DNA from: an uncultured Paracoccaceae bacterium
GTDB lineage: Bacteria > Pseudomonadota > Alphaproteobacteria > Rhodobacterales > Rhodobacteraceae
Direction: 5' to 3'
Assembly: GCA_947493745.1 (NCBI GenBank)
Contig: CANLSM010000019.1
Location: 1-64,000 of the forward strand
DNA: 64,000 nucleotides
Part shown: positions 42,688-51,320 of the stretch, in pieces
How the letters are laid out: every line of letters begins with the position of its first letter
How positions within the stretch are numbered: position 1 is the first letter of the stretch
Translations under genes and position numbers: made by a program
The notes under the pieces: generated by a model
What the model was told of the DNA's origin: nothing
Seen by the model: only the letters and a program-made list of their open reading frames with translations
Database searches by the model: none

Positions 42688-44429
42688 CAGAGGAAGATCG
42701 AAACGATGGGCGGCCAGATCAGAAGCACGCTGAGTGCCAGAAGCTGGATGCCGATGAACGGAAGGAAGCCGCGGAAGATATCCGTGAGCGAGATATGCGC
42801 GGGCGCAACAGACTTGAGGTAGAAGGCGGCCGGACCGAAGGGTGGCGACAGGAAGCTCACCTGCATGTTCATACAGAACACCACCCCGAACCAGATCGCG
42901 ACATGGCGCGGGTTCAACTCGCCAAAGAGACCGATTTCCTCAACCGGCAGCTTGAGGACAATCGGCAGAAAGACCGGCATGACCAGCAGCACGATCCCGA
43001 CCCAGTCCATGAAGGCCCCCATGAAGAGGAAAATCACCATCATGGTCAGGATGATCATCATGGTCGGAAGATCAGCCCCGATGATCAGGTTGGCCACATA
43101 AGTCGGTCCGCCTGCAATCGTGTAGGCCCCGGCAAGTGCCGTCGCGCCGATGGTCACCCAGATGATCGTGCCGGTGGATTTGAGCGTGCGCATCAGGCTT
43201 TCCCAGATCAGTGAGAACGACGCCCGTCCCTTGATGACCGAGATGACGAAGACGGCAACAACGCCCATGCCGGCGGCTTCAGTGATGCCGGTGATGCCGC
43301 CATAGATCGAGCCGAGAACAACGCCGATCACGGTCAGGGGGGCAACCAGTCCTTTCCCCCAAGCCCAGGCGGTCTTGCGCTGCTCGGCATTGAACAGCAC
43401 GAAGAGCAGAACGATGCTGACCGCACCGGCAATGGCGAAAAAGACCGCCAGATCGGCAGGCAGGTATTCGGGCGGCGCATCCACGTCGATCTCCGCCTTG
43501 CGCGTGAACATGAAGAGCAGGGAGAGCGCAAGGAAGATCGCATAGGCCCCGATCTGGAGCATGGTCAGGAAACAGATGAACAGTCGGCCCTTGGGCAGGA
43601 GCGCCATTATCAGAAGAACGCCCCCGAAGATCAGCGCGGGCACAGCGCCCCATCCGGTCGGCCCCCAGGAGGCCACACCAAACACCGCCAGAACCGCCGC
43701 CAGAAGCTGGATGCCGACCAGAATTTTGAGGATCAACCCGCCATTGTCGGGAACGTATTTCTCTTCTTCGGTCAACTCGGGCAGCGGGGCCTGTTCGGGG
43801 TTCAGCTGGGTTCTGATGATGATGTAGATGATGAAGAACGAGGCCAGCATGAAGCCGGGCAGGAAACTCGCGGTGAAAAGCGCCTTGATCGAGGTTTCCG
43901 TGATCAGGCCGTAGATGATCAGCACGATGGAGGGCGGGATCATGGTCCCGAGCGATCCGCTCGCACATATGGTCCCGATGGCCAGGTTCTGATTGTAGCC
44001 GAGCCGCAGCATTTGCGGCAGTGCGATGAGTCCCAGAAGCACGACCTCGCCCCCGATGATCCCCGACATCGCAGCCATGATCACCGCCATGATCGAGGTG
44101 ACAATCGCGATACCGCCGCGGGTCTGGTTGAGCCAGACATTGAGCGAGGAATACATCTCTTCTGCCACGCCGGAGCGTTCCAGAAGGCTCGCCATGAAGA
44201 TGAATAACGGTATGGATATGAGCACATAGTCCGTCAAAAGCCCGTAGACCCTTTGGGCCAGGATGTTCATCGGTCCGGTGCCGAAGTCACTGAACAACAG
44301 ATCGGGGCCGAACTTCATCACCATGACTGCGACAGCGAGAAACGCGGATGCAAAGCCGAGCGGCATCCCGATGGCCAGAAGCACCAGCATTGCCACCAGC
44401 AGAATGAGGGAGATTGTCCCGATATCCAT
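42687..44429 (-). CDS. dctM: TRAP transporter large membrane subunit
   Basis: A 580-residue DctM with a long run of hydrophobic segments and the family features GIIGGEVVLLGLIALPQM near 124-141 and SGSLGTMIPPSIVLIIYG near 157-174. It is much longer than typical DctM (about 430) because of an insertion with extra membrane helices around 225-400. The C-terminal part GAFMDWVGIVLLVMPVFLPI is standard. Its ATG overlaps the dctQ stop. Works as a sodium-driven symporter with DctP/DctQ. Confidence 0.9.
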   Translation of the reverse strand: MDIGTISLILLVAMLVLLAIGMPLGFASAFLAVAVMVMKFGPDLLFSDFGTGPMNILAQRVYGLLTDYVLISIPLFIFMASLLERSGVAEEMYSSLNVWLNQTRGGIAIVTSIMAVIMAAMSGIIGGEVVLLGLIALPQMLRLGYNQNLAIGTICASGSLGTMIPPSIVLIIYGLITETSIKALFTASFLPGFMLASFFIIYIIIRTQLNPEQAPLPELTEEEKYVPDNGGLILKILVGIQLLAAVLAVFGVASWGPTGWGAVPALIFGGVLLIMALLPKGRLFICFLTMLQIGAYAIFLALSLLFMFTRKAEIDVDAPPEYLPADLAVFFAIAGAVSIVLLFVLFNAEQRKTAWAWGKGLVAPLTVIGVVLGSIYGGITGITEAAGMGVVAVFVISVIKGRASFSLIWESLMRTLKSTGTIIWVTIGATALAGAYTIAGGPTYVANLIIGADLPTMMIILTMMVIFLFMGAFMDWVGIVLLVMPVFLPIVLKLPVEEIGLFGELNPRHVAIWFGVVFCMNMQVSFLSPPFGPAAFYLKSVAPAHISLTDIFRGFLPFIGIQLLALSVLLIWPPIVSIFL

Positions 44430-45205
44430 CAGACGATGTCCTCGTGAATTTTCTTGATTTCCTCGGCTTCTTCGGCCGGGTCGTGGTGTTCAGGTGCCTT
44501 GCTCCAGTCGAGGATCAGGTTGGACACCGCCTGAATGGCCACCAGGCATATGATAAGCAGGACCATTGGTTTCAGTGTGGCCGGGATGGGGGGATCGAAG
44601 GCGGTGCCGAACGTCTCCCATCGCAGGAGTTTGTCATAGGCCTCCTTGAACCCGCCCCAAACCATTGCTGCCGCGAAGAGTATGATCAGCACTGTGGAAA
44701 TCACGTCGCAGAGTTTCTGCACCGGTCGGGGCATCACGTCATAGAGGATGAAAATGCGAATGTGGCTGCGTTGCTGCATGGCGTAGAGACCAGCCAGCAG
44801 GAACACGAAACCGGCCATCCAGAGCGAAAGCTCGTTGGCCCAGAGTGTCGGTCTCTCAAAGACGTAGCGCAGCGTGACCTCGTAGAACATGACAAGCACG
44901 ATCAGTCCGACCAGCATCATGGTGATACGTCCAATAAAGAGGCTCACCCGGTCGAAGCCGGTGGTCGAGTCGTATTCCATCGGTGCCTTGCTGATCGTCG
45001 CGGCACCCAGGATGAAGAAAACCGGAAGCAGAATGAGTGCGACGAAATCGAGCGCACCCGCCCCCTGATGCAGTGTCTTGATCGCGTCCGAGGCCCAGCC
45101 GAAGCTGATGATGAACCGTGGGAAGTTCCAGATCACGTGGCCTGCGCAGAAGATGAACAGGAGCGGCAGGATCCATTCGATCAGAGAGCCTGATTTGCGG
45201 GTCAC
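44429..45205 (-). CDS. dctQ: TRAP transporter small membrane subunit (enlarged)
   Basis: A 258-residue DctQ, longer than the usual 160-200, with two extra N-terminal hydrophobic segments before the standard four-helix core (RYVFERPTLWANELSLWM near 135-152). I chose the GTG at 45205, which has GGAGG seven bases upstream. An ATG ten codons upstream has no ribosome site and would place the GGAGG inside the gene. Followed by dctM with a 1-bp overlap. Confidence 0.83.
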   Translation of the reverse strand: MTRKSGSLIEWILPLLFIFCAGHVIWNFPRFIISFGWASDAIKTLHQGAGALDFVALILLPVFFILGAATISKAPMEYDSTTGFDRVSLFIGRITMMLVGLIVLVMFYEVTLRYVFERPTLWANELSLWMAGFVFLLAGLYAMQQRSHIRIFILYDVMPRPVQKLCDVISTVLIILFAAAMVWGGFKEAYDKLLRWETFGTAFDPPIPATLKPMVLLIICLVAIQAVSNLILDWSKAPEHHDPAEEAEEIKKIHEDIV

Positions 45206-45284
45206 TTGTGAACCTCCGGCAGATAAAAATGGCAAGCCCCGGATGCGGAGCTTGCCGATGGGTCTTGGGTTTCAGCGTGGCGGT

Positions 45285-46289
45285 TTATTCAACCAGACCA
45301 AGCTGTCCCAGAAACTCCATGTGGCTATCGACCAGAACCCGTGCTTCGGGTGTCTTGTCGGCCCAGCCCTGCCATGCGCCCTGCGCGGCTGCGCGGAAGG
45401 CTTTGCGATCTTCCTGGGACCAGTTGTAGATGTTGACCCCTTTGGCCTCCAGCTCGGTCTTTGCTTCGAGGTTCTTGACCTCGAAAGTCAGCGCTGTCTG
45501 GAAGGCGAGCTTCTGCATCGCGACATCCATGATCCGCTTGTGCGCATCGCTCAGGCTGTCCCACTTGTCCTTCCGGCACGCGAGGTGATCGGATGGCATG
45601 GAGTGGAAACCGGGGAAGTTCGCGTGGTTCACCAGATCATAGAGACCAAGGCCCACATTGTTGGCGAGGCCTGACGCATCCGCGCCGTCGATGATGCCGG
45701 TTTCAAGTGCCGTGAAGATTTCGGTGAAATCCATCACGATGGGCTTTGCACCGAGGGCTGCAAAGATCTCTGTCTCCAGACCCGGAGGCGAGCGGAATTT
45801 CCAGTCCTTGAAGTCGTCCGCGTTGCGGATCGGCTTGGACGAGGCAAGGCTTTCCTGCCCGTAAATCCACCAGCCGACAAGTTTCATGCCATAGGTGCCG
45901 TAAAGATTGTCAGCCGCCTCGAACCCGCCATTATAGAGCCAGGAATACTGCTGCCATGGTGTGTCATAGCCACCCATGATGTCGCCGACGAACTGGAAGG
46001 CCGGGTTCTTGCCGGTCTGGTAACCGCCACCGGTCATGTCGCAATCGAGGATGCCAGAGGCCGCCGCATCGAAGGTTTCGACCGACTTCACCACGGAAGA
46101 AGAATAGAACATCTCGATGGTCAGATCGCCGCCGGACATGGTCTGCACGTCGTCCACGAATTGTGCGGCGAGCTGTCCCGAGACCGTCTCGGGCGCGTAA
46201 TGCGTCTGTATCCTGAGTGTTTCGGCGTATGTCGCCGTAGACAACAGAGCTGCCGCGGCTGCGCCTGCGACAAGTGATTGAATTTTCAT
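45285..46289 (-). CDS. dctP: TRAP transporter substrate-binding protein
   Basis: A 334-residue periplasmic binding protein with a signal peptide (MKIQSLVAGAAAAALLSTATYA). Conserved DctP features include the ligand-binding Arg in KFRSPPGLETEIFAALGAKP near 160-179 and GIIDGADASG near 200. The ATG at 46289 has GGGAGGA. First gene of the eleven-gene operon, with a palindromic operator about 110 bp upstream. Confidence 0.9.
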   Translation of the reverse strand: MKIQSLVAGAAAAALLSTATYAETLRIQTHYAPETVSGQLAAQFVDDVQTMSGGDLTIEMFYSSSVVKSVETFDAAASGILDCDMTGGGYQTGKNPAFQFVGDIMGGYDTPWQQYSWLYNGGFEAADNLYGTYGMKLVGWWIYGQESLASSKPIRNADDFKDWKFRSPPGLETEIFAALGAKPIVMDFTEIFTALETGIIDGADASGLANNVGLGLYDLVNHANFPGFHSMPSDHLACRKDKWDSLSDAHKRIMDVAMQKLAFQTALTFEVKNLEAKTELEAKGVNIYNWSQEDRKAFRAAAQGAWQGWADKTPEARVLVDSHMEFLGQLGLVE

Positions 46290-46396
46290 GTTTCCTCCCA
46301 ATAGGTGCAAGTCGCACCGATACTACGGTATTGCCGGGCCGGTTTTTGTTGCCCTTGGGGAACGCTAGCCCATGAGACTTTGTGCTGGCAAGTATT

Positions 46397-46408
46397 TTGG
46401 TATACCAA
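46397..46408. promoter_or_regulatory. Candidate GntR operator TTGGTATACCAA
   Basis: A perfect 12-bp palindrome in the 147-bp divergent region between dctP and the GNAT gene. It contains the same TGGTATACCA core as the site in front of the oxalate gntR. It could control both directions and is probably bound by the FCD-GntR encoded 500 bp away. Confidence 0.65.
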
Positions 46409-46436
46409 GTCTCAAAACCGAGGGAGTCTGCTTGAG

Positions 46437-46913
46437 ATGATTGAGGCGCGGCCGATTGATCGATCCAATGTCAACGCGATTCTCAAGCTGCAGGTGCGCG
46501 ATGATCAGAAGCACTTTGTCGGCTCGAATGCGATGACGCTCGCTCAGGCCCAGTTCGAACCGTATTCGAGCGTCTATGGCTTCTGGGAGGGCGATGTTCC
46601 GGTCGGCCTGATCGCCATGATCGACCTGCAGCCCGACCATCCGGACTTCTCCGAGGACGATCCTGAAAACGCGATCTATGTCTGGCGGCTGATGATCGAC
46701 AAGGATCATCAGGGCAAGGGGTATGGAACCCAGGCAATGGAATTTGCCTTCGACTGGGCGCGCAAGCTTGGTCGAACGCAGCTCTGTCTGAGCGTTGTCC
46801 CCGAAGATGGATCCGCCATTCCCTTCTATGAACGCCTTGGCCTTCGGGACACGGGCCGGGTTGATCAGGGTGAGGCGGTTTTCGTGGGTCCCGTGCCCGA
46901 CGGGAAGGGCTGA
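46437..46913 (+). CDS. GNAT-family N-acetyltransferase
   Basis: A 158-residue acetyltransferase with a full GNAT fold. The acetyl-CoA loop is DHQGKGYGTQAM near 98-109, and VPEDGSAIPFYERLGL near 127-142 is motif B. The ATG at 46437 (MIEARPIDRSN) is where homology begins. It is divergent from the TRAP operon and lies 3 bp before gntR. Its substrate is unknown. Confidence 0.82.
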   Translation: MIEARPIDRSNVNAILKLQVRDDQKHFVGSNAMTLAQAQFEPYSSVYGFWEGDVPVGLIAMIDLQPDHPDFSEDDPENAIYVWRLMIDKDHQGKGYGTQAMEFAFDWARKLGRTQLCLSVVPEDGSAIPFYERLGLRDTGRVDQGEAVFVGPVPDGKG

Positions 46914-46916
46914 GCC

Positions 46917-47642
46917 TTGCCGGACAGCGCCGATACGCCCCCCTACCGCCCCTTGAGGGAGCAGATTGCCGAGAAGATGCGTGAAGGCATCCTTCTTGGA
47001 GATTTCCCGCCCGGGTCAAGCCTGCCTGAGCGCGAGACCTCCGCAGAACTTGGGGTCAGTCGCACACCGTTCCGGGAGGCGATGGGCATCCTGTCGAAAG
47101 AGGGCCTGGTGACGATCCGGCCCGCCCGCTCGCCCATCGTCGCCAATCCGACCGTGCATGAGCTGACGGACCTGCTGACCGTTCAGGCCGCTCTTGAAGC
47201 GCTGGCGGGCGAACTTGCCTGCGAAACCGGTTCCCGAGAAGATTTCGAACAGGTGGCGGGCCATCACGAAACGATGCTGATGATCTCGGACACCGCCCCC
47301 GCACTGGAGTTCTTCAAGGCGGACATGGCGTTCCATTCCGCGGTTGTTGCGGCGACGGGCAACGCGGCCCTGATGGAGATACACGCCCAGAACAACGCGC
47401 GGCTCTGGCGGGTGCGTTTTCTGACGTCCTCGACACGTTATGATCGCGACCGGGTCCTGCAACAGCATGGACGGATTGCACAAACTCTGCAAAACCGAGA
47501 CAAGGTCGGCGCGTCGTCGACCCTCAGGGAACATCTGAAAGATGCAGTTGAGAAGATCAGCCGTATTTATGCGAAGCAGGACGGGAGCGCAGATCATAGT
47601 GGCGCAACCCGTCTGAACAACCACAACGAGGAAGAGATATGA
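46917..47642 (+). CDS. GntR-family (FCD subfamily) regulator of the sugar-acid operon
   Basis: A 241-residue regulator. The start is TTG at 46917, with GGAAGGG upstream, because later ATGs would remove part of the winged helix (LREQIAEKMREGILLGDF, then LGVSRTPFREAMGILSKEGLV near 44-64). The FCD domain has the usual metal-type residues (D..FH near 139, H near 188). It overlaps the FAA-hydrolase gene by ATGA. The TTGGTATACCAA site upstream of the GNAT gene is its probable operator. The effector is likely a sugar acid or keto-deoxy intermediate. Confidence 0.87.
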   Translation: MPDSADTPPYRPLREQIAEKMREGILLGDFPPGSSLPERETSAELGVSRTPFREAMGILSKEGLVTIRPARSPIVANPTVHELTDLLTVQAALEALAGELACETGSREDFEQVAGHHETMLMISDTAPALEFFKADMAFHSAVVAATGNAALMEIHAQNNARLWRVRFLTSSTRYDRDRVLQQHGRIAQTLQNRDKVGASSTLREHLKDAVEKISRIYAKQDGSADHSGATRLNNHNEEEI

Positions 47643-48487
47643 AGTTCTTGCGATTTGGCGTCAGGGGGGCCGAGAAACCCGGAGTGATGGATGACACAGG
47701 TCAGATCCGGGATCTGTCGGGGGTTGCGCATGATTTCTCGGGTAAAAACGTTTCGCGGGATGCGCTCGCCGGTCTGCTGGACATGGATATCTCTTCGCTT
47801 CCCGTCGTGGACAGCGGTATCCGTCTGGGATGCGCGCTCGCGGATACGCCAAACTTCCACTGTGTCGGCCTGAACTATGCCAAACACGCCGCTGAAACCG
47901 GGGCTGAACCGCCGAAGGAACCCATCCTGTTCTCGAAGGCCACCTCGGCTCTTTCGGGGCCATTCGATCCGATCATCCTGCCCAGGGACTCTACCAAGGT
48001 CGATTGGGAGGTGGAACTCGGCATCGTGATCGGGCGGCATGTCGAACATGTGTCGGAAGCAGAGGCGCTCGACTGTATTTCAGCCTATTGCACGATCAAT
48101 GATGTGTCCGAGCGTGCCTTTCAGATCGAGCGGGGCGGTCAGTGGGTCAAGGGTAAGTCGGCACCGACCTTCGGCCCGCTCGGCCCCTATCTGGTCCCGG
48201 CCCCTCAGGTACCCGATCCGCAGAACCTTGCGGTTTCGCTCACCGTGAACGGTGATATCCAGCAGAGTTCGAACACCTCGGACATGATCTTTTCGGTGGC
48301 CGAGATTATCTCCTACATGTCGCGCTTCATGGCGTTGCGTCCCGGCGATGTGATCGCGACCGGAACGCCCGAGGGTGTCGGCATGGGGCAGAAGCCGCAG
48401 CGCTGGATGCAACCCGGTGATATCGTCGAAGTCGAGGTTGAAGGCCTCGGGCGGCAGCGCCAGGAGGTCATGTCCTATCCGGGCTAG
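47639..48487 (+). CDS. FAA-hydrolase family protein, 2,4-diketo-3-deoxy-aldonate hydrolase candidate
   Basis: A 282-residue fumarylacetoacetate-hydrolase-fold protein starting MKFLRFG. The N-terminal domain ends in VGLNYAKHAAETG near 78-90. Metal ligands are in the DWEVELGIVIG stretch (Glu residues near 122-124) and near NDVSERAFQ. KGKSAPTFGPLGPYL and TGTPEGVGMG (near 239-248) follow. The length and N-terminus match hydrolases that split 2,4-diketo-3-deoxy-L-fuconate into pyruvate and lactate. A dehydratase and an SDR for the earlier steps are in the facing operon. Confidence 0.8.
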   Translation: MKFLRFGVRGAEKPGVMDDTGQIRDLSGVAHDFSGKNVSRDALAGLLDMDISSLPVVDSGIRLGCALADTPNFHCVGLNYAKHAAETGAEPPKEPILFSKATSALSGPFDPIILPRDSTKVDWEVELGIVIGRHVEHVSEAEALDCISAYCTINDVSERAFQIERGGQWVKGKSAPTFGPLGPYLVPAPQVPDPQNLAVSLTVNGDIQQSSNTSDMIFSVAEIISYMSRFMALRPGDVIATGTPEGVGMGQKPQRWMQPGDIVEVEVEGLGRQRQEVMSYPG

Positions 48488-48544
48488 GTCGGTCTTCCAT
48501 CCGATCTGAAGGGTGATCACTGGCCCCCGGGGCCGGGGAACCCC

Positions 48545-49486
48545 CTAGTTGACCGGCGTGACCAGCGGCTTTCCGGCAAGGAAGGCCGCGATATTGTCGC
48601 GCTGCAACTGGCCCATGGCCTGCCGGGTCTCGATCGTTCCGGAGGCCTGATGCGGTTGCAGCAACACGTTGTCTAGCGCGAGGAACCTGGGGTCGAGATG
48701 CGGTTCCGAGGCGAAGACATCAAGCGCGGCGGAGCCAAGCGTCCCGTTCTCAAGCGCATCGAGCATTGCGGCTTCGTCCACCGTCGACCCGCGCGAGATG
48801 TTGATCAGCATGCCGTCGGGACCAAGCGCCCGGATTGCGTCGGCTGTGACCATACCCGCCGTCTCCTTCCCGCCGGACAGCGCGATGATCAGGAAATCGA
48901 CCATCCCCGCCATCTCCTCGATGGAAGCATGATGGGTCCAGTCTGTCGGTGTGTCCTTGGGCGCGCGGGAGCTATAATGCATCTCCATGTCAAACACCGC
49001 CAGCCGGTCCGCAATCGCCCGACCAATCCGTCCCAGACCGACGATGCCGCACCGTTTGCCGCTGGCCTTGCGCTGCAGCGGGAAATCTCCAACACGGCCC
49101 CATTTGCCGGATCGGACCCAGTCGGAGGCCTCAACGATCTTGCGTGACCGGGCCAGCAGCATTCCCACCGCGAGATCGGCCACATCATCGGTCAGAACAT
49201 CGGGCGTATTGGTGACCTTGATGTCGCGCGCGGTGGCCGCTTCCACATCGATACTGTCATAGCCGACACCGAAATTCGCGATTACACCGAGATTGGGCAG
49301 CGTCGCCATATCCGCATCTCGCAACCCTGAGTGACCCTTGTAGGCAAGGGCCCGAATGTCATTTGCCTCGGGCTTGCCGGCGATCTCGTCCAGTGTTGCC
49401 ACCCAACGGCAGACGAACACCTCTTCCAGCGCTGTGCGATCCCAATCAGGATATTCTCCCAGAACAAGAACAGACGGCTGTGACAT
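48545..49486 (-). CDS. D-isomer 2-hydroxyacid dehydrogenase (glyoxylate/hydroxypyruvate reductase type)
   Basis: A 313-residue NAD(P) dehydrogenase. GIVGLGRIGRAIADRL near 148-163 is the nucleotide motif, and the catalytic Arg (NISRGSTVDE), Glu and His (LQPHQASGT near 280) are present. I chose the ATG at 49486; an ATG nine codons upstream is possible and neither has a strong ribosome site. It converges on the FAA-hydrolase gene, with two GC-rich hairpins (48522-48544) between them. It could reduce glyoxylate or oxidise the 2-hydroxy acid released by the pathway. Confidence 0.83.
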   Translation of the reverse strand: MSQPSVLVLGEYPDWDRTALEEVFVCRWVATLDEIAGKPEANDIRALAYKGHSGLRDADMATLPNLGVIANFGVGYDSIDVEAATARDIKVTNTPDVLTDDVADLAVGMLLARSRKIVEASDWVRSGKWGRVGDFPLQRKASGKRCGIVGLGRIGRAIADRLAVFDMEMHYSSRAPKDTPTDWTHHASIEEMAGMVDFLIIALSGGKETAGMVTADAIRALGPDGMLINISRGSTVDEAAMLDALENGTLGSAALDVFASEPHLDPRFLALDNVLLQPHQASGTIETRQAMGQLQRDNIAAFLAGKPLVTPVN

Positions 49487-49757
49487 GCGGATATCTTTCG
49501 TTGACTGCAACAATGCATCTTCTTTGAGTTCTTGGGCGACGCTTGTCTACTGCGTTTTCAATGAATGGCCCGGAACCCGCAACGGCCACATGACATCAAA
49601 AGTCGACATGTTCGGGTATCGGATCCAACCTCTACGGGGTCACCCGGTTTTGTTCGGCTAATCCTCTGTGTGCTGTTATGCCCCATCGAAGCGGGATGTC
49701 ACTGCGTGTCGAGCGGGGGTAAAATCCATTCAGAAAGTTGGATCAATCCTTGCGGGT

Positions 49758-50249
49758 ATGACAATGGCAAAACCTGTTGTGACTTCGTCGAGCCTTCCGC
49801 CACAAAGCGGCCTGCACAATAGAATATCATCGACCGACTTCATTGATTGCTTCTCTGTGGCATCGGACGTTCGCCCGCGTCGGGCAGCGGAGATCATCAC
49901 ATCCTTTCCGGGATGGGCCCGGTTCCTCTTGATTGTTCGCCGCGTTGTCACGGCGCCGTTCGGATTGTCGGCTGACGGCCCCGAGGCACCCGACAAGGTC
50001 GGTCCCTTCCCGGTGGAGGCGGAAACCGAGGCGGAGCTCATTGCGGGCTTCGATGACAAGCACCTGAATTTCCGCGTTTCTGTTTTCTCAAGAGACGGCC
50101 GGGTTTCGCTTGCGACCTGGGTGCATCCGCACAACTTTGGCGGCCGTATCTATCTGAAGGCCATACTGCCGTTCCACATCCTGATAGCCCGTGATGCGCT
50201 GAGACGCGTCGCGAGAGCCCGCGAGGAACCGGTCGCGTCCGGGACATAA
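49758..50249 (+). CDS. DUF2867-family protein
   Basis: A 163-residue protein. From about residue 45 it shows the DUF2867 pattern: FPGWARFLLIVRRVV, IGPFP-like VGPFPVEAE, GFDDKHLNFRVSV, then FGGRIYLKAILPFHILI. The start is uncertain: ATGs at 49758 and 49764 are both weakly preceded. It is an isolated single gene. The molecular function is unknown. Confidence 0.65.
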   Translation: MTMAKPVVTSSSLPPQSGLHNRISSTDFIDCFSVASDVRPRRAAEIITSFPGWARFLLIVRRVVTAPFGLSADGPEAPDKVGPFPVEAETEAELIAGFDDKHLNFRVSVFSRDGRVSLATWVHPHNFGGRIYLKAILPFHILIARDALRRVARAREEPVASGT

Positions 50250-50403
50250 CCGAAAAGCCCGGGGCAAATGGGTCAGATCACGACTCCCGGACCGAACCGA
50301 AACCGGGACCGGAAAACGGTCATCGCTTGAAGCCGGACCGTACCATATGGGGTGCTCCTGCAAATCCCGGCGTAAGCGGCCTCGACGATCCGGGCCAGCT
50401 TGT

Positions 50404-50775
50404 CTAGGCGTCTTGGTTCAGCCACGCCTCTGCGGCATCCACGTCATGGAGTTCGAAGCTCTTGATGTCGATGCCGGGAAAGAGAGCGCCCTCGACCATG
50501 GCGGCTGTTCTCAGCCAGCCGGAATCGCTCAACACCGCGCATCTGTCGAATTTCGCGAGCAGCCCGAAGAGCTTTGGCAGGCGCGCCATCTCGACGCCGA
50601 TAGCTCCCAGGGTTGGCAGCGAAAACTCGGATATCCGGTAGAGCATTCGCCCATTGCTGACGCCTTCAGACTGCTCGATGAGCTCATCGAGCGCTCGGGT
50701 CATACCGTCCGCATCAAGCTTGCCGCTAAGTTCAATATCCACCCGGTCGACAGATTGCTTTATGATCCTGAACAT
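50404..50775 (-). CDS. STAS/SpoIIAA-like protein
   Basis: A 123-residue protein of the SpoIIAA-like (STAS fold) group, with FELSGKLDADG-type N-terminus (VDIELSGKLDADGM at 12-25), a central RMLYRISEF stretch and DSGWLRTAAMVEGALFPGIDIKSF near 83-106. These proteins bind lipids or partner proteins. The serine phosphorylated in anti-anti-sigma factors is not clearly present. Single gene, upstream of the suc control region on the opposite strand. Confidence 0.75.
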   Translation of the reverse strand: MFRIIKQSVDRVDIELSGKLDADGMTRALDELIEQSEGVSNGRMLYRISEFSLPTLGAIGVEMARLPKLFGLLAKFDRCAVLSDSGWLRTAAMVEGALFPGIDIKSFELHDVDAAEAWLNQDA

Positions 50776-51320
50776 ATCTCACCCTTCCAGAATTGAGATC
50801 TCATTTTCTCCCGACTGGCTGGACGTGTCGTTGATCTCTATCAATTGAACAGATGTTCATCAGTGACATCTATGTCGGATCCAGCAAAGGCGGATGCTGC
50901 AAAAGAAACGACAAGCCCACCTGGTTGTTGTCTGTGCGCCGTGTCGCCGTGTGCTATCGTAGACCCGCCTTGCGCCAAAAAACCGCCCGGCATGCATTGG
51001 GTCCTGTGGGCAAGCTGCCCCGCGGGCCTTCAGGCAGGCCACGAAGCGGGTCGCCACCTTCCGACGCCCGAAAGACGACTCGATGGCGGCTGCGCCTGTT
51101 TTGACGCGCAAGGAATGCGAAACCATTCGCAATTTGTGATCACACAAAAAAATCTTGTGATCACAAAAGCCGGAAATACCGGAAAACGCTCGAATTTTCC
51201 GGGGATTTCTTTTGCAGTTGTCTTTCGACCAGCTTATTCCATGGTTAATCGCGCCGTTCTGGCGTCCGTGCCACCTGCGGGGCATCCAAGACCCGCGCTA
51301 CGTCTAGGGGATCGGCTGAG
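50776..51320. other. 545-bp control region upstream of sucC
   Basis: No supported gene on either strand. It contains two TGTGATCACA palindromes at 51135-51144 and 51156-51165, and it should hold the promoters of sucC (plus) and the STAS gene (minus). Clear -35/-10 boxes were not identified. The 150 bp between the palindromes and the ATG may be a long leader. Confidence 0.55.
51134..51166. promoter_or_regulatory. Tandem TTGTGATCACA operators of the suc operon
   Basis: Two palindromes with cores TGTGATCACA (51135-51144 and 51156-51165); the second extends to TTGTGATCACAA. Centre-to-centre distance is 21 bp, two helical turns, which would place two dimers on the same face. The same palindrome occurs before the GntR gene at 60645-61289. 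Confidence 0.7.

Noticed and set aside
51134-51166. Reading the TGTGATCACA palindromes as CRP/FNR-type sites
   Set aside because: CRP/FNR sites have the half-sites separated (TGTGA-N6-TCACA or TTGAT-N4-ATCAA). Here the half-sites abut with no spacer, which fits GntR operators better.
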